A stretch of 64,000 nucleotides of DNA from positions 496,001 through 560,000 of the forward strand of contig JAMYHL010000004.1 of the NCBI GenBank assembly GCA_025531455.1, given 5' to 3'. The translations under genes and the position numbers were made by a program. The stretch's first letter is position 1; every line of letters starts with the position of its first letter. This document shows, in pieces, positions 1 through 10,892 of the stretch. Under the pieces are notes generated by a model that was not told where the DNA came from, made no database searches, and saw only the letters and a program-made list of their open reading frames with translations. Source of the DNA: Apiotrichum sp. Y4204 (lineage: Eukaryota; Basidiomycota; Tremellomycetes; Trichosporonales; Trichosporonaceae).

Positions 1-1
1 G

Positions 2-283
2 AACAACGAGGCGTTCAACCTCTTCCGTCAGGCCGACACGCGTGGCCAGTCCAAGCCTGGCCTCAATCTCGCTGGCGGCGCGAGCGTGGCCGTTGGCGCT
101 GACGGCCACCTTCTCACCATCCACCAGAACTCGATCACGCTCGTCGAGCCGTACGAGTGGGCTCAGGACGGCACCGTTTCCAAGGTCTTCACCGCCGGCA
201 AGGACGGCCGGATCGTCATCTGGCCCGTCACTGGCAAGCCTGCTGGCGGCCTCTCTGGCCGCATGGCTGGTCTCCAGGTCTAG
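2..283 (+). CDS. ARC40: Arp2/3 complex subunit 1 (ARPC1/Arc40), C-terminal part
   Basis: The 3' end of a gene that starts before the window; 93 residues are visible up to the stop at 281-283. ARPC1 is the WD40 beta-propeller subunit of the Arp2/3 complex, which nucleates branched actin at cortical patches. The visible part shows the family's C-terminal pattern: a variable insert followed by HQNSIT, a tyrosine, and a last WD-type blade reading FTAGKDGRIVIWPV. The family ends similarly, with T-x-H-Q-N-S-I-T, then T-G-x-D-G-x-x-x-I-W. No intron is needed in this part. The assignment rests on one blade and the HQNSIT loop, so another WD40 protein cannot be fully excluded. Confidence 0.72.
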   Translation, partial: NNEAFNLFRQADTRGQSKPGLNLAGGASVAVGADGHLLTIHQNSITLVEPYEWAQDGTVSKVFTAGKDGRIVIWPVTGKPAGGLSGRMAGLQV

Positions 284-549
284 GCATCATAGAGTAACAC
301 GAATGAATTTATGAAGCAGATAAAGTGGTCATCGAGGCGGTGGTGAATTGATCGTATGCCACTGTTCTTGCTCGTTGAGTCGTACCCCCTCTGCGCTCTT
401 TCCTTACGTCCAGTGGTGATATCTACATACACTCTAAGATCTACACAGCAGTCTGGGACGGGGGCGGGACCTGCGCGCCGTCCTCGTCATAAAGCGGGGG
501 GAAGTTCTCGAGCGGTTTTCTGCCGTCAGCCCCAACCACATGCTCCAGC

Positions 550-1094
550 TTACTCTCTCGCATCCCACACGTCCTCGGAACTAGGACCGACGCGGCGCGC
601 AGCCCACCACTCGGCACGGCGGCGGATCCACAGCCGGCGCCGCTCCTCGACGTCCTCGCCCTTCAGGCTCATGCAGTACTTGAAGTCGTCAAACTTGTAT
701 GTGCAGTCCCGCAGCTCGCCGTAGCGGTAGACGTTGCGGAGCTGCGGCATGAGGGCGTAGCACATAAGGAACTCGTCGCTGTGGGTTAGCCAGAGGCGAG
801 AGACAAGCGGGGAGGATAATGGCCTTGCGGGGGTTCATCCGCCGGGGTTCCCGCTTCGCGCACTCACAACAGGCGCATACACCCCGGAACATCCTCAAAG
901 CTCGGAAACTGCATCTCCTGATACTTCTCCTCGTCCTTGAGCGTGCGCTCAAAGCGGGAGAGCAGGGCCGGTGGTTCGCTGGGGGTGCCGGAGGCTGGTG
1001 TCTTGGAGGAGGATGAGCTCCCGTCCGAGGCCGCAGCGCCTGCGGCTTGTGCCTCTGTTGCCCCGGTGTTGCTTGACCAGAAGTTCCAGCGCAT
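550..1094 (-). CDS. Emi1-type DUF3128 protein, twin CX9C
   Basis: Two exons, 1094-868 and 778-550, give 151 residues. The intron has a GTGAGT donor, a CTAAC branch site and a CACAG acceptor. The spliced protein restores the early-meiotic-induction (EMI1/DUF3128) core: PSFEDVPGC, then DEFLMCYALMPQLRNVYRYG, then a CTYKFDDFKYC block. It holds two perfect CX9C pairs, C72/C82 and C101/C111, as in proteins folded in the mitochondrial intermembrane space. The intron falls inside the first CX9C. The N-terminus is Ser/Ala-rich and probably disordered. Yeast Emi1 is linked to meiosis entry and mitochondrial function; the precise role here is inferred. The start at MRWNFW is the only in-frame ATG near the conserved part with no competing upstream exon visible. 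Confidence 0.8.
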
Positions 1095-1448
1095 GTTGTT
1101 TGTGTGGAGTGCGGAGACGAGTAGTGGATTCGGTCGACGATGATCAACTTCTGCTGCATGTCCACTCGGACTTCGACTTGTGGATGGATGGCAACGATCT
1201 CGGCGCTGACTTTTTCCACACGCGACATGCACGCCGCCATGGCGTGTTTCCAGCATGGTCCGAAGGCCGATTCGGCGGTATGCGTCACATCATTGACGGG
1301 GGGAGACGTCGCTGGGCCCGCATTTTGAGCCGTCGCCGAGATAAAGTGGTCTAAGCCCTCAGTCGAGCCCAGCCCACAACCTCTCTCCCCCACTTGCATC
1401 TTCCTTCTACTCTCCTCCCCACACACATCTCCTCTCTCATTCGTCGCC
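1095..1448. other. Divergent intergenic region
   Basis: About 350 bases between the start of the CX9C gene (minus) and ALG9 (plus). It should contain both promoters. Pyrimidine-rich stretches (CTCTCCCCCAC and similar) precede the ALG9 start, but I see no TATA box or clear operator. Confidence 0.5.
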
Positions 1449-3866
1449 ATGGCGCTCCCGGGCACAGAGACGATCCGCTTCCGGCGCCCAACGACGGGCC
1501 CCAACGCCGTCAAGCCCGCCGAACCCAAGAAGGACGAGTTTGGCTCGCTCGCGCCCCAGGGGTGGAAGCGGAGACACCAGGGCCTCCTCCAGGACCAGGT
1601 TGGGCGGTGAGTGAGGATGGAGGAGAGGGGCGTGGAAGAGTGGCGCTCGCAATCACGGGAGCTGCGAGCCGTGTTGGATGCAGCCTTGTGGCCTCTAGGT
1701 TCACGGCTCGTGTTGGAGCCTCCCGTGTTGTCGGTAGTATTATCGCTGACACGCAGGCAGCAGAATGGCCCCCTCGTCCCCGGGTTGTCATTCGCGTTTC
1801 GTGTGCTTCTCCTCATCCGCACAGCGGGTGCGATGTACTCGATAATCTCGGACTGCGATGAGGGTAAGTCTTAGACATCCCATTACATCTCTGGTATATC
1901 CTGACATCCCATCCCAGTGTTCAACTTTTTCGAGCCGCTGCACTATTTCCAGCACAACAGCGGGTTCCAGACGTGGGAGCTCTCGCCAGAGTTTGCAGTG
2001 CGCTCATGGGCATACATCCTGCTGCACTGGCCGCTGGCTCACCTCGGTCCGTCGATCCTCGGCCTCGGCAAGCGCCCGCAGTTCTTCGCCCTCCGCCTCT
2101 GCCTCGGCGCCATCAGCTCGTTTGTTGAGGCGAAATTCTTCCGCGCCGTCGTCGAGAGCGTCAATGAGCGCGTGGGGAGATATGTGCTCTTTGCCATGCT
2201 CTTCTCAGCCGGCATGTGGGGCGCCAGCGTAGGTGAGTCGAGTGGGGAGGATGTGATCGCATCGCGGCAGCGTCGATCAGCAACGGTTCTCATCTTGGTG
2301 ATTCCTGACCAGTCATGGCACTGATCACTGCCCACACCCTGTTGAACTCCCACTGACGGCAGCCTTCTTGCCCTCGTCGTTTACGATGTACACGACCATG
2401 CTCGCTGCCTCGTACTGGTTCCACCCGGCGACGTCGACCCCGACCGGCGTCCGCCGTATGCGACTTGCCGTGTTCTTCACTGCTGTGGGCGCGATCGTTG
2501 GCTGGCCGTTCGCGGCTGCCCTCGGTCTGCCCATCATCTTTGAGCAGCTTCTCGTCGCCGGTGGTGAGATTGTCATGCCCGCTGACCGCGGTATCTGGCG
2601 CGCCCGCCGCCTCAACAACTTGGTCAAGGCCATGATCGCTGCCGCCTGCGTTGCCGTGAGTGCAGAAACAGCAATTTTATCTGACTGTAGATCCCCGTGG
2701 TTCTCGTCGACTCGTGGGCATACGGGCGCTGGGTCTTCCCGTCGCTCAACATTGTCACCTACAACCTGTTCTCGCGCTTCGGCCCGGATCTCTACGGCAC
2801 CGAGCCCCCTTCGTACTACCTCGCAAACCTGTTCCTCAACTTCAACTTCTTCGCACCGCTGGCCCTCGCTGCCCTCCCAGCTCTGGCGATCACCTACAAG
2901 TTTGACTTCCGCCGCCTCGGCAGGACGCAGATGCTGCCCAAGGTCGGCGAATCGAGCCCGTACCTCCTCCTCGCTATCCGCCTCGCACCCTTCTACATCT
3001 GGTTCACCATCCTCACCCTTCAGAAGCACAAGGAGGAGCGTTTCATGTTCCCCGCATACCCCCTCCTGTGCTTCAACGCCGCTGTGACCATCTACCTCGT
3101 CCGTGGATGGCTCGAGACGGCGTTCGTGAAGGTCACAAACTCGCCCTACCGTGCCAGCCAGACCTCGATGTTTTCCTGGTTCGCCTTTGCGGCCGTCATG
3201 ATCCCCTCGCTTCTCTCCCTCGGCCGCATCGTCGGCATGTTCAAGTTCTACCACGCACCCTTTGACGTCGCCCACCACTTGCAGTACCGCACGCTCCCGT
3301 CTGTCCTCGCCGACCTGGGCTTCTCGCCCATCCCTTGGCCCGAGGACTACCGGCCAAAGGACAACGAGCCGCCCGAGTGGGACCTCTCGCCCATCGCAGA
3401 GATGGACCCGCCCATCACCCTCTGCTACGCCGCCGAATGGCACCGCTTCCCGGGCTCGTACCTTGTCCCCGAGGGCATCGAGGTACAGTGGGTGAAGAGT
3501 GCATTTGACGGCATGATGCCGCGCCGGTGGGAGCGCAGCGGCAAGGCCGGGCTTTGGCCTCGCGAAGAGACGCGCATCGTCCACCCCACGCGCTTCAACG
3601 GCGCAAACAAGCCCTCTCTCGAGCCAGGAACCTACGTCCCCATCTCAGAGTGCACGTACCTCGTGTCGCTCAACCTGCCGTCGATGCGCCCGACGGCCCT
3701 CGAGCCCGACTATGTCGACTCGACGGACGAGTGGGAGCGCGAATTTTGCGCACCCTTCCTCGACGGACCCAGCTCGCGCTGGTGGTCCCGCCTCCTCTGG
3801 CTCCCGGGCGGCATTGGCGAGTCGGGCCGCGTATACGGCGACTACTGCCTTCTCCGGAGGAAGTGA
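1449..3866 (+). CDS. ALG9: Alpha-1,2-mannosyltransferase ALG9 (GT22)
   Basis: Five exons, 1449-1606, 1757-1863, 1918-2232, 2363-2655 and 2691-3866, give 682 residues. ALG9 adds alpha-1,2-mannoses from dolichol-phosphate-mannose to the lumenal lipid-linked oligosaccharide in the ER before N-glycosylation. The diagnostic block spans the exon 2/3 junction: SDCDE (residues 84-88) then VFNFFEPLHYF and GFQTWELSPEFAVRSW, the GT22 signature with its acidic residues. Many hydrophobic segments follow, as expected of a multi-pass ER membrane enzyme, and the soluble C-terminal third is typical of ALG9. The last intron is only 35 nt. It runs divergently from the CX9C gene and convergently with NSE3. Confidence 0.93.
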
Positions 3867-4280
3867 GGTGGAGCCACGACCACTGTGGGCGAATCTTGAG
3901 TCTGCCATCGCTGCATTCCTCCACCAGTCGCAACGCGGACATCAGCTGCAGCTTCAGCTCTTGTCAGCTGCACCGCGGCTCTGGCAGCCGCTCCAATTTC
4001 AGTACTGCAAATACAGACAATCTACAATAGCAATAGCAATGCATTGGCATGAGATGAGATGGGATGAGTGAGATAGGACCGTGCGTACGGCGAAGCGTGA
4101 GGCGCGACGCGCGAGGCATTAGCGTCTGAGTATGTAGTTGAACCATATACATATGATTGCCGTAGCGGTACTGAACACTCGAACGGCACGACATTACTTG
4201 GCATTACAGTCTACATGCACACGACATTGCATCACGAACCCTCTCCCACCATCTCACTCGCCACACCGCCTCACCAACTC
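3867..4280. other. Convergent 3' region
   Basis: About 410 bases between the ALG9 and NSE3 stop codons. It would hold both 3' UTRs. I see no further gene; the short open frames here lack family features. Confidence 0.5.
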
Positions 4281-5735
4281 TCACAACTCGCCTACGATCG
4301 GGGCCCCCGCCGCGCCCTCAACGTCGCGGCGCAGACGCACCCGTTTATTCTCGTAATGTTTCCGCTTCTGTTCGGCGGTGCGCGGCTCGCGGTTCGCGTC
4401 GCGCATAATGGGCAGGCCCTCCGTCTCCGAGTCGCCGCTGCTGTCGGGGTCGAGACACCTGGCGTCAGGAATAAACCTTCAGTAATCACTCACAGATCCT
4501 CGAGGAACGCAAGGGCGGCGCGCTCGCCAAACTCCGCATCGGCTCGCGCACCCCAGCGCCACTCGATCGTCGGCTCGCCGAGTGTGGTCGAAGGTACCTT
4601 GGCCTGTGGGTCAGCTCGTCAGCTCACCATACGCTCACGCACCTTCTCCAGGTATCCCTGCTTTTCCAGGAGGCCAAAGTACTTCGAGAGCGGGAGGCCG
4701 TCGCGGCGATGGCTGTCTGGCGGGTAGAATGGGAGAATTGTGTCCATCTGCAGGCCGAAGCGGCGCAGAAGGCCGTATAGTTTTTCTGGTGTCAGAGGAA
4801 AGTGGTTACGTGACATGGTAAAGATTATCCATCACTTACCTTCGCTCGCTGTTCGACCCGCTGTGAGGATCAGCGTGAGGATTACAGACCGGATCCCTAG
4901 CTCCTCCTGAGACGATCCGGCGTCCGCGCGCTCCCACGGGATGAGCGCGCCCGAGTCCTCTGGCGCGTCCGTATCGCGATCCCGACCCCGCCGGCCATTC
5001 GCGTTCCCCTCGTTCCCATCCTCAGGGAATACTGGGAGCGGGTGTCGCGCGTTCATGGCTGTGAGGATGTTGGCGGGTAGAGTATTGCGAAGAATGAACA
5101 GGCCCGTCTTGACTGGCAGGTCAGCAGCATCAGTCAAGATACCTACTCTTCTTCCTGGCGGGCTGTTTCCGCACCTCCCCCTCGCTCTCGTCATCCTCCT
5201 CATCGTCCTCGTCTTCGTCCTGCGCGCGTCCCTTGCCCTTCCTCCTCTGTGTCTGTGTCTGCGTCTCCTGCGCCTGCGTTGCCTGCATGTCGGCATTGAT
5301 CTGGTCCGTTGGGTCCTCAGTGTACTTCCCGCGCAGCTCGTATAGTTGCATACCGAACGTGCCCGCTAGGCGCGCCTGTACGAGAGGGAATATCCGCGCA
5401 AACGAGCCCTTGCCCGCCATCACTGCCGTCAGCACCAGACTACCAAGACGCTTCGGTCACTCACGCGCGTTAATGTCCTTGCGCTTCAGCGGCTGGCGCT
5501 TGTACTCGTGAAAAAGCGCAAGGCGAACTATCTTGTTGACTAGCAGATCAATGTCCTGCCGTCAGCATGGTTTACAGCCATGTGAACCCACCTGTTGGCT
5601 CGTGCCGCCACCGGCGGCGGTCGGGGCAGTGTCGGCGCCCCGCGCGGCACGGGCATCGTAATCGCTCCCGCCAGCGCCGTCGGAGTCGCCCTGGTCAGGC
5701 GTAGAGTTGGACGTTGGCCTGCGGCGGGGCGGCAT
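4281..5735 (-). CDS. NSE3: SMC5/6 complex subunit NSE3 (MAGE domain)
   Basis: Seven exons: 5735-5592, 5555-5465, 5422-5147, 5112-4840, 4785-4643, 4603-4494 and 4458-4281, 404 residues. Nse3 pairs with Nse1 and Nse4 in the SMC5/6 DNA-repair complex. The MAGE homology domain begins with DIDLLVNKIVRLALFHEYKR and continues with RKDIN, FARIFPLVQARLAGTFGMQL and YELRGKY. A long acidic and Gln/Thr-rich insertion follows, and then the second winged helix (RSVILTLILTAGR, LYGLLRRFGLQ, YFGLLEKQGYLEKV, IEWRWGARADAEFGE). The tail is short and basic. All seven junctions keep frame and use good splice signals. The insert of about 60 residues in the middle of the domain is longer than usual. Confidence 0.85.
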
Positions 5736-6075
5736 TGTAGAGACTGCGGTGCTTGAGAGTGAAGAAAGGAATGATAATGGGAAGAGCGGCAGCACTACTG
5801 ATCACTGACGCGAAAGAACATGATGTTGTTGTCGCGACGCGTCGAAATCTCTCTCTAAGCTCTCAGAGATCCTAATGGACCCAATTTGTATTCACGTGTT
5901 TCAAGTCGCTTCATTATCAGTATTAGGAATCAGCACAGTCCAGTCATCGGAGATTCCATTCTTCCCACGGTAGCCTTCCTCCGTCATGACATGATTTCGA
6001 CAACTGCAACCGCCTGAAACCACAAAACCTTTGCTCACTACCACTCACAACAACAACTCCATATCCCACTCCAGA
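5736..6075. other. Divergent promoter region NSE3/RRP42
   Basis: 340 bases between two divergent start codons. The half nearer RRP42 is richer in A+T than its surroundings. I see no distinct binding site or extra reading frame. Confidence 0.45.
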
Positions 6076-7122
6076 ATGACGACGCTCTCCCCCGCCGAGC
6101 GCAGCTACATTACGACTGGCTTGGCCTCGACCCCGCCGACGCGGGAGGACGGGCGCGCCCTGCTGTCCCCGCGCGCGCTCGGGATAAGCTACGGCGACGC
6201 GCCGGCCGCGAACGGCTCGGCCCGCGTGCGCGTCGGCAACACCGAGGTGCTGGCGGGCATCAGGCTTGAGGTCGTCGAGGTTCTTCCCGGGGCGGACGCC
6301 CGGCCGAAAGTCGAGGTTGATGTGTGAGTCAGATGGCCAGCACCTGCCGTCATTTGGCGAGGGATTTTGAACTGATACTCATATCAGCACACCGCAGGCA
6401 TATCCCACCGCGGCGTCGAAAGCGCTCGAAACCCTGTCGGCGGGGTACGCCTCCTTTGTGTCCGACTACTTTCTCCCGTGTGTCCCCTCGTTGCGGATCA
6501 CCGAGACGCGCGCGTTCTGTCCAACGCTGCACCTGACGCTGCTGAGCGCGGACGGCGGCGTGGCCTCTGCGCTGGTGCTTGCTGCGCGCGCGGCGTTTGC
6601 GGACCTCGAAGTCCCGGTTACAAAGTATGTCGGCATCGAGAGCGGCGAGGCGGAGGCCAAGGCGGGCGGCGACCTCGCGGGCATCAAGGGAGCCATCGCT
6701 GCTGGTAAAGGCGGGAAAGGACGGGCGAGGGCGCGCGCACGTGGCGCCGACGACTGGGATATCGATGGAAACACCGAGCCGCTTGCTGAGAGAGAGAACC
6801 TCCCAGTGCCCGTTACGCTGTACCTCGTGCCCGGGTCCGAGGCGGTTTTCATTGACGCAACGCCGCGCGAGGAGGAGGCGTGCCCTGGAAGGATCCATGC
6901 GCTGTTCCGTCCCGACGGGCGGATATGTGGTGTCCGCATTGAGGGAGATGTTGGTCTCGATGCCTCGAGGATTAGACCGCTTCTTGAGGTGAGAAAGGAT
7001 CATCTTCCACGTCTCGCGGGGCGTGACTATGATGACATCTTACAAGTCCATGCACTGACAGCCAGGAAGCAAAGACCATTGCGCTCGACCTTGCCTCCGC
7101 CCTCAACGCCGACCTTCCCTAA
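6076..7122 (+). CDS. RRP42: Exosome core subunit RRP42 (RNase PH fold)
   Basis: Three exons, 6076-6323, 6388-6988 and 7066-7122, give 301 residues. Rrp42 is one of the six RNase PH-like ring subunits of the RNA exosome; in eukaryotes it is catalytically inert. The N-terminus (LSPAERSYITTGL, TPPTREDGR, NGSARVRVGNTEVLAG) is nearly the family consensus. The second half holds ETRAFCPTLHLTLLSADGG and the closing RPDGRICGVRIEGDVGLD. The final exon encodes only 18 residues. RRP6, a catalytic partner of the same complex, is also in this window at 45-48 kb. Confidence 0.92.
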
Positions 7123-7355
7123 TGTTGTACACCTATGCATTACGTCTCGCCGTCATAGCCCCGCGCTACAGCAACTACGGAGTCCAGACCAGCGGGAGGC
7201 GTTACCCAAGGCGCCATGCAGGTGCTGATGCGATTAACATGTGGTTAGAAGTGATTTGATGCTGGTCGGAATGTAGGTGTCGTTACGCCATCGTGATTCT
7301 TCGTCTTGCGCGCGGTCGTCTCATCTATCGTGTTGCTCATTCGTACTTTTGTTTT

Positions 7356-9453
7356 CTATTCCGCTGCCTCCGCGACAGCCACCTCAGCCTCCTTCAGCTC
7401 CACCGTGGAGCTCTCTGCTTGGTTCTCTTTCATCTGGCCTTCTGCCTCCCTCGTGGCTTCCGCGACCCACGCAAGGAGGAGGCTCTTCAGCATGCTGTCG
7501 CCCTCCGCCTCGCGCTTGGCGACAAGGAGCGGATCAAAGTCGATGCTCTGTGCGTCCCGCTTCTTCTTTGAGCTTGAGCTCACTGCGCGTGGAATCGGCT
7601 TGCCGTCAGGCAGAGTCGGGGGCGCCAGCACAGCCGAGTGCGGCAGGATGACGGAGATGTTGTACCTCAGGCGGATCGCGCTGGTTTGTTAGCTGGGACG
7701 AAGACGGTGACAGCCAACACTCACGCAGCCCATGCGGTCAGGTTGGCGACTCGGCGGAAAGTCCATTCCTTCGTCGATTCGGCCCCGTCCTCGCTGACTG
7801 CCTCGCTGTTGCCTCCAAGGGTGTCATTCACATCCTCGTCCGGAACATAGCCCCACGGGCGCTGAGACGTGTGCACAGCAGAATTGAAGGCCTGAACGAG
7901 AAGATATCCGTCTGAAAGACGCGGAAGAAGTCCCTCATCCGCGGCAGGCAGAAGAGCGACGTGCTCCGCAGCCAGGTGAGCCGTGAGGAAGGCACGAACG
8001 CGTTCTATGTGTGAGCTTTCAGACATCGTCGCCCAGTGATCACCTCGCACTTACCCATCTCGCCACCGCCGCTGGTCACCCATGAAAGTACAGGCGCCAC
8101 CTCTCTCTCGCCAAACACACGGTCCACAGCGTCGGCCCACTTTCGCGCAGCCTCGCGAATGGCGTGGCATTCAGTCTCCCACTGGCCATCCTGCACAACT
8201 CGGTAGGCGCGGTCTTCGGATACGAGCCTGTCCTCCCACGGCTCATGAGGGCGCTCCTTGTTCTCAGCTTCGCGCGCCATGGCGTTGATATTCCAGTCCT
8301 CGTCATCGGAGAAGATTGAATCGTCGAGGGATGAATGCGAAGGGCGAGCTGATGATATCGACAGGCGACGCAGGTCTGGTGGCGGGGAAGCAGACGGTGG
8401 GCGGTCAGGCGCTGCCACAGATGGCGCGCTCTCGTTGATAGGCGAAGCAACAAGCTCTGATTCGCCGTCGGGGATGATGACAACCATGGGGGCATCCGGT
8501 TTGATGCGGATAGTCTCCTCAAACGTGCGAAGACTAGCCAGGAGATCAAGAGCCGCACGACGCACCGGGGCGGTGGGTTCTTGGATCCTCGGCCCCGCGA
8601 TAGGACCACTTACTACGCGAGATTGAACTTGTGCGGGGCGGGAAGGTGTCGAGAATGCCGGGCCGTTCTTTGGCGGGCCGCTGACGCGACGACGCCCAGC
8701 ACCAGGGGGCGCAAGTGATAAGCCTAGAGAGCGCACGCGGCGCACAGCGCGGGCTGTGTCAACAAACACCGAGCGTACGTCCGCAGATGTGTCTGGTGGG
8801 GGGATCGCAGTGTCAGGTTCGCCGCGGTCAACACCCCACCGCTTCCGCATAGCATTCGCGAGCTCCGCTGCTTCCGCCCTGGCTTGGGCCGGTGCGACGC
8901 GGTTGAGGTGCACCTCTTTCCAAGGCCTCTGAAGCGGCGGACGTCCCAAACCAAGCGACCCTATGGCGTCCTCCTCCTCTGGTGTGTTTCCCAGTCCGCG
9001 GAGCTGTATCCCAATACCGTGACCAGCTCGATACTCTGCCCTCATATCCCCACCTCCGAAGTGGGCCCTCAAGGTCTGGATCGACGGGAGCGTCATGACG
9101 CTGTCGCGCTTCGCAGCGGAGCGAGCCATATGGTGATGGTACTTTGGCCGAGGTAGCGGGGCGGAGGACATCACGGTGGCAAAGTTCGTGGACGTCGAGT
9201 CTGCCTCGGACTGGTCACCGTCAAGACTCGCCGTGTCCGTCTCGAGATCGCGCAGGGCAGTGGAGGGCGTGCCGGGACCCGAAGAGGGCGTGTATGGGCG
9301 ACCGTTCGTGCTGCTGTTGGTACTGCTGTTCGTGTAGGACGAGATGGTCGAGTTTGCAACATCGTCGCCTCCAGTCCAGGAAGTGTCGGGGGACGAGTCG
9401 GAAGCGGTAGGGCACGACGGTGCTTTCGACGGGGACTCTTGGGCGCTCAGCAT
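7356..9453 (-). CDS. Uncharacterised conserved-looking protein, 667 aa
   Basis: Three exons, 9453-8055, 8004-7725 and 7680-7356. An in-frame ATG at 9519 would add 22 residues; I prefer 9453 because the extra segment looks like pyrimidine-rich leader. The first 450 residues are Ser/Pro/Thr-rich and probably disordered, with one basic stretch (RKRWGVDRGEP). The structured part is the C-terminal 200 residues, starting ERVRAFLTAHL at 467, then LPRLSDGYLLVQAFNSAV, RPWGYVPDEDV, EWTFRRVANLTAWAAAIRLRY and an Ala/Glu-rich last helix. The LSDG-LL-FN pattern faintly resembles the first half of a calponin-homology fold, but I cannot support a function. Exon joints are well supported because they fuse these blocks in frame. 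Confidence 0.72.
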
Positions 9454-10892
9454 TGTGTGACGCAGGGTAGGGACAGTGCAAAGAGTGGTGTGGGTTGGTG
9501 ACGGGCTTATGGGTAACAATGTAAAGATGCTGTGCGGCGTTCAGACTGGTCAAATCAAGTACTGAAGCAAGGACGAGCGGGTCAGAGACAACGGCTGACC
9601 GAAATGTGCTTGGAAGGGCGAAAACAAGCACGGTGATGGTGAACCAAGGCTACCAAGGCAAGGTTGAAAGGGTCAAAGGGATGCCAACATAAGGGTAAAA
9701 GGAGGGATGGACGAGGATGGTTGCCGCTGATTCCGGGAGCGAGGCGGGAGGCGTGGAGAGATGTCCAAGGGGCGGTGGGTCGCGCGTTTGGGTATATGCT
9801 TGTTGAGAAGAAGAGCGGGCGGGTTATATATATATATCACAAGCGACTATGCGGAGTAATGGGGCATGGTGGGTGACAAAGAGTCGAGAGGCACAAACGA
9901 CAGTGGTAAAAGGAACGGAGGATGAGAGATGACAAAAGAGGTCGAGGTGGGTCGATATACCGTCCGGGGACTGTGCAGCAAGGGTACACACGAGATGCGA
10001 GATGGGGAGAGAGATGCAGGAGGGTACAGGTATACAGGATGACAGGATGGATCCCGTGTGGGGAACACGGGGAGTGGTGTGTGGAGAGGCCGGGAACGAC
10101 AGAAGTTCAGAGCTGCTCCCATGCTCCCTTTTCTCACTCACTCCCATATGCCGCACAGAGCCTTGCGGTCGCGCGCGGTAATGCGCCACCTCTGCTCACC
10201 GGATCAGACGGCAGGGACAACTGGGGGTGGCGAGGCTGAGCTGCTGAGGGAAAAGGGGGAGATGGGTGATGGGAATGTGGGACAGCTGCGACTACCATCC
10301 TCTTTGTGTTGATTGATGAGTGAGTTCTACACAAAGAATGCATACCATCAATTCGATCAATTCACGATGGATCGATGAAAAAGCAGCGTTAATTATGCAT
10401 GGAGATATGAAGACGAAGAGAAAGCAATCGTGCACATTCGCCACCCATCTGAAAGACGCTCAAGGTCAGCCGCTTGCCGCTTGCTTCCCTGATGCTCGAG
10501 CTGCGCCGCGGGGCCTTGAAGCCTGAGTCGCGGCTGACACAACTTCTTGACGCGTCGTGGACTAACGAGACGCGTTGGAAAGGGTTTCACCGGGTCCCGT
10601 CAGGGGTTGAATAAAGTCTAGTCAGCTCCTGGGGGAGTTGCTCAACCTTCGTGGACCTCACATGGCAAGTGCCACATTGGAGTTCTCCGGAATTTCCGTC
10701 CCACCGTAGACGGCTGGCTGCATGGCTGATCGACGATCAGCAGAGATGATCTGCGTGCGTGCTCCAACAACAGCGACAGCAGTTCGGACGGTAACGAGCA
10801 ACGACTAATTACTTGACAACTTCCCTCAACAGCATCCACCGGGGATCCTTCAGCATAAACCATTTGGCTACAGGCTAGGACGATAGGACACC
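9454..10892. other. Long divergent intergenic region
   Basis: About 1.4 kb between the 667-aa gene (minus) and the U2AF start (plus). A short TA-repeat lies at about 9826-9838 and could act as a TATA-like element for the minus gene. Open frames between 9664 and 10590 on both strands have no family features and overlap each other. Confidence 0.45.

Noticed and set aside
689..1822. 377-codon minus open frame
   Set aside because: Antisense to ALG9 exons and overlapping the CX9C gene in another frame; low-complexity and no family match, while both overlapping genes have strong motifs.
2325..3584. 419-codon minus open frame
   Set aside because: Mirror frame of the GC-rich ALG9 coding sequence; charged low-complexity composition typical of antisense shadows.
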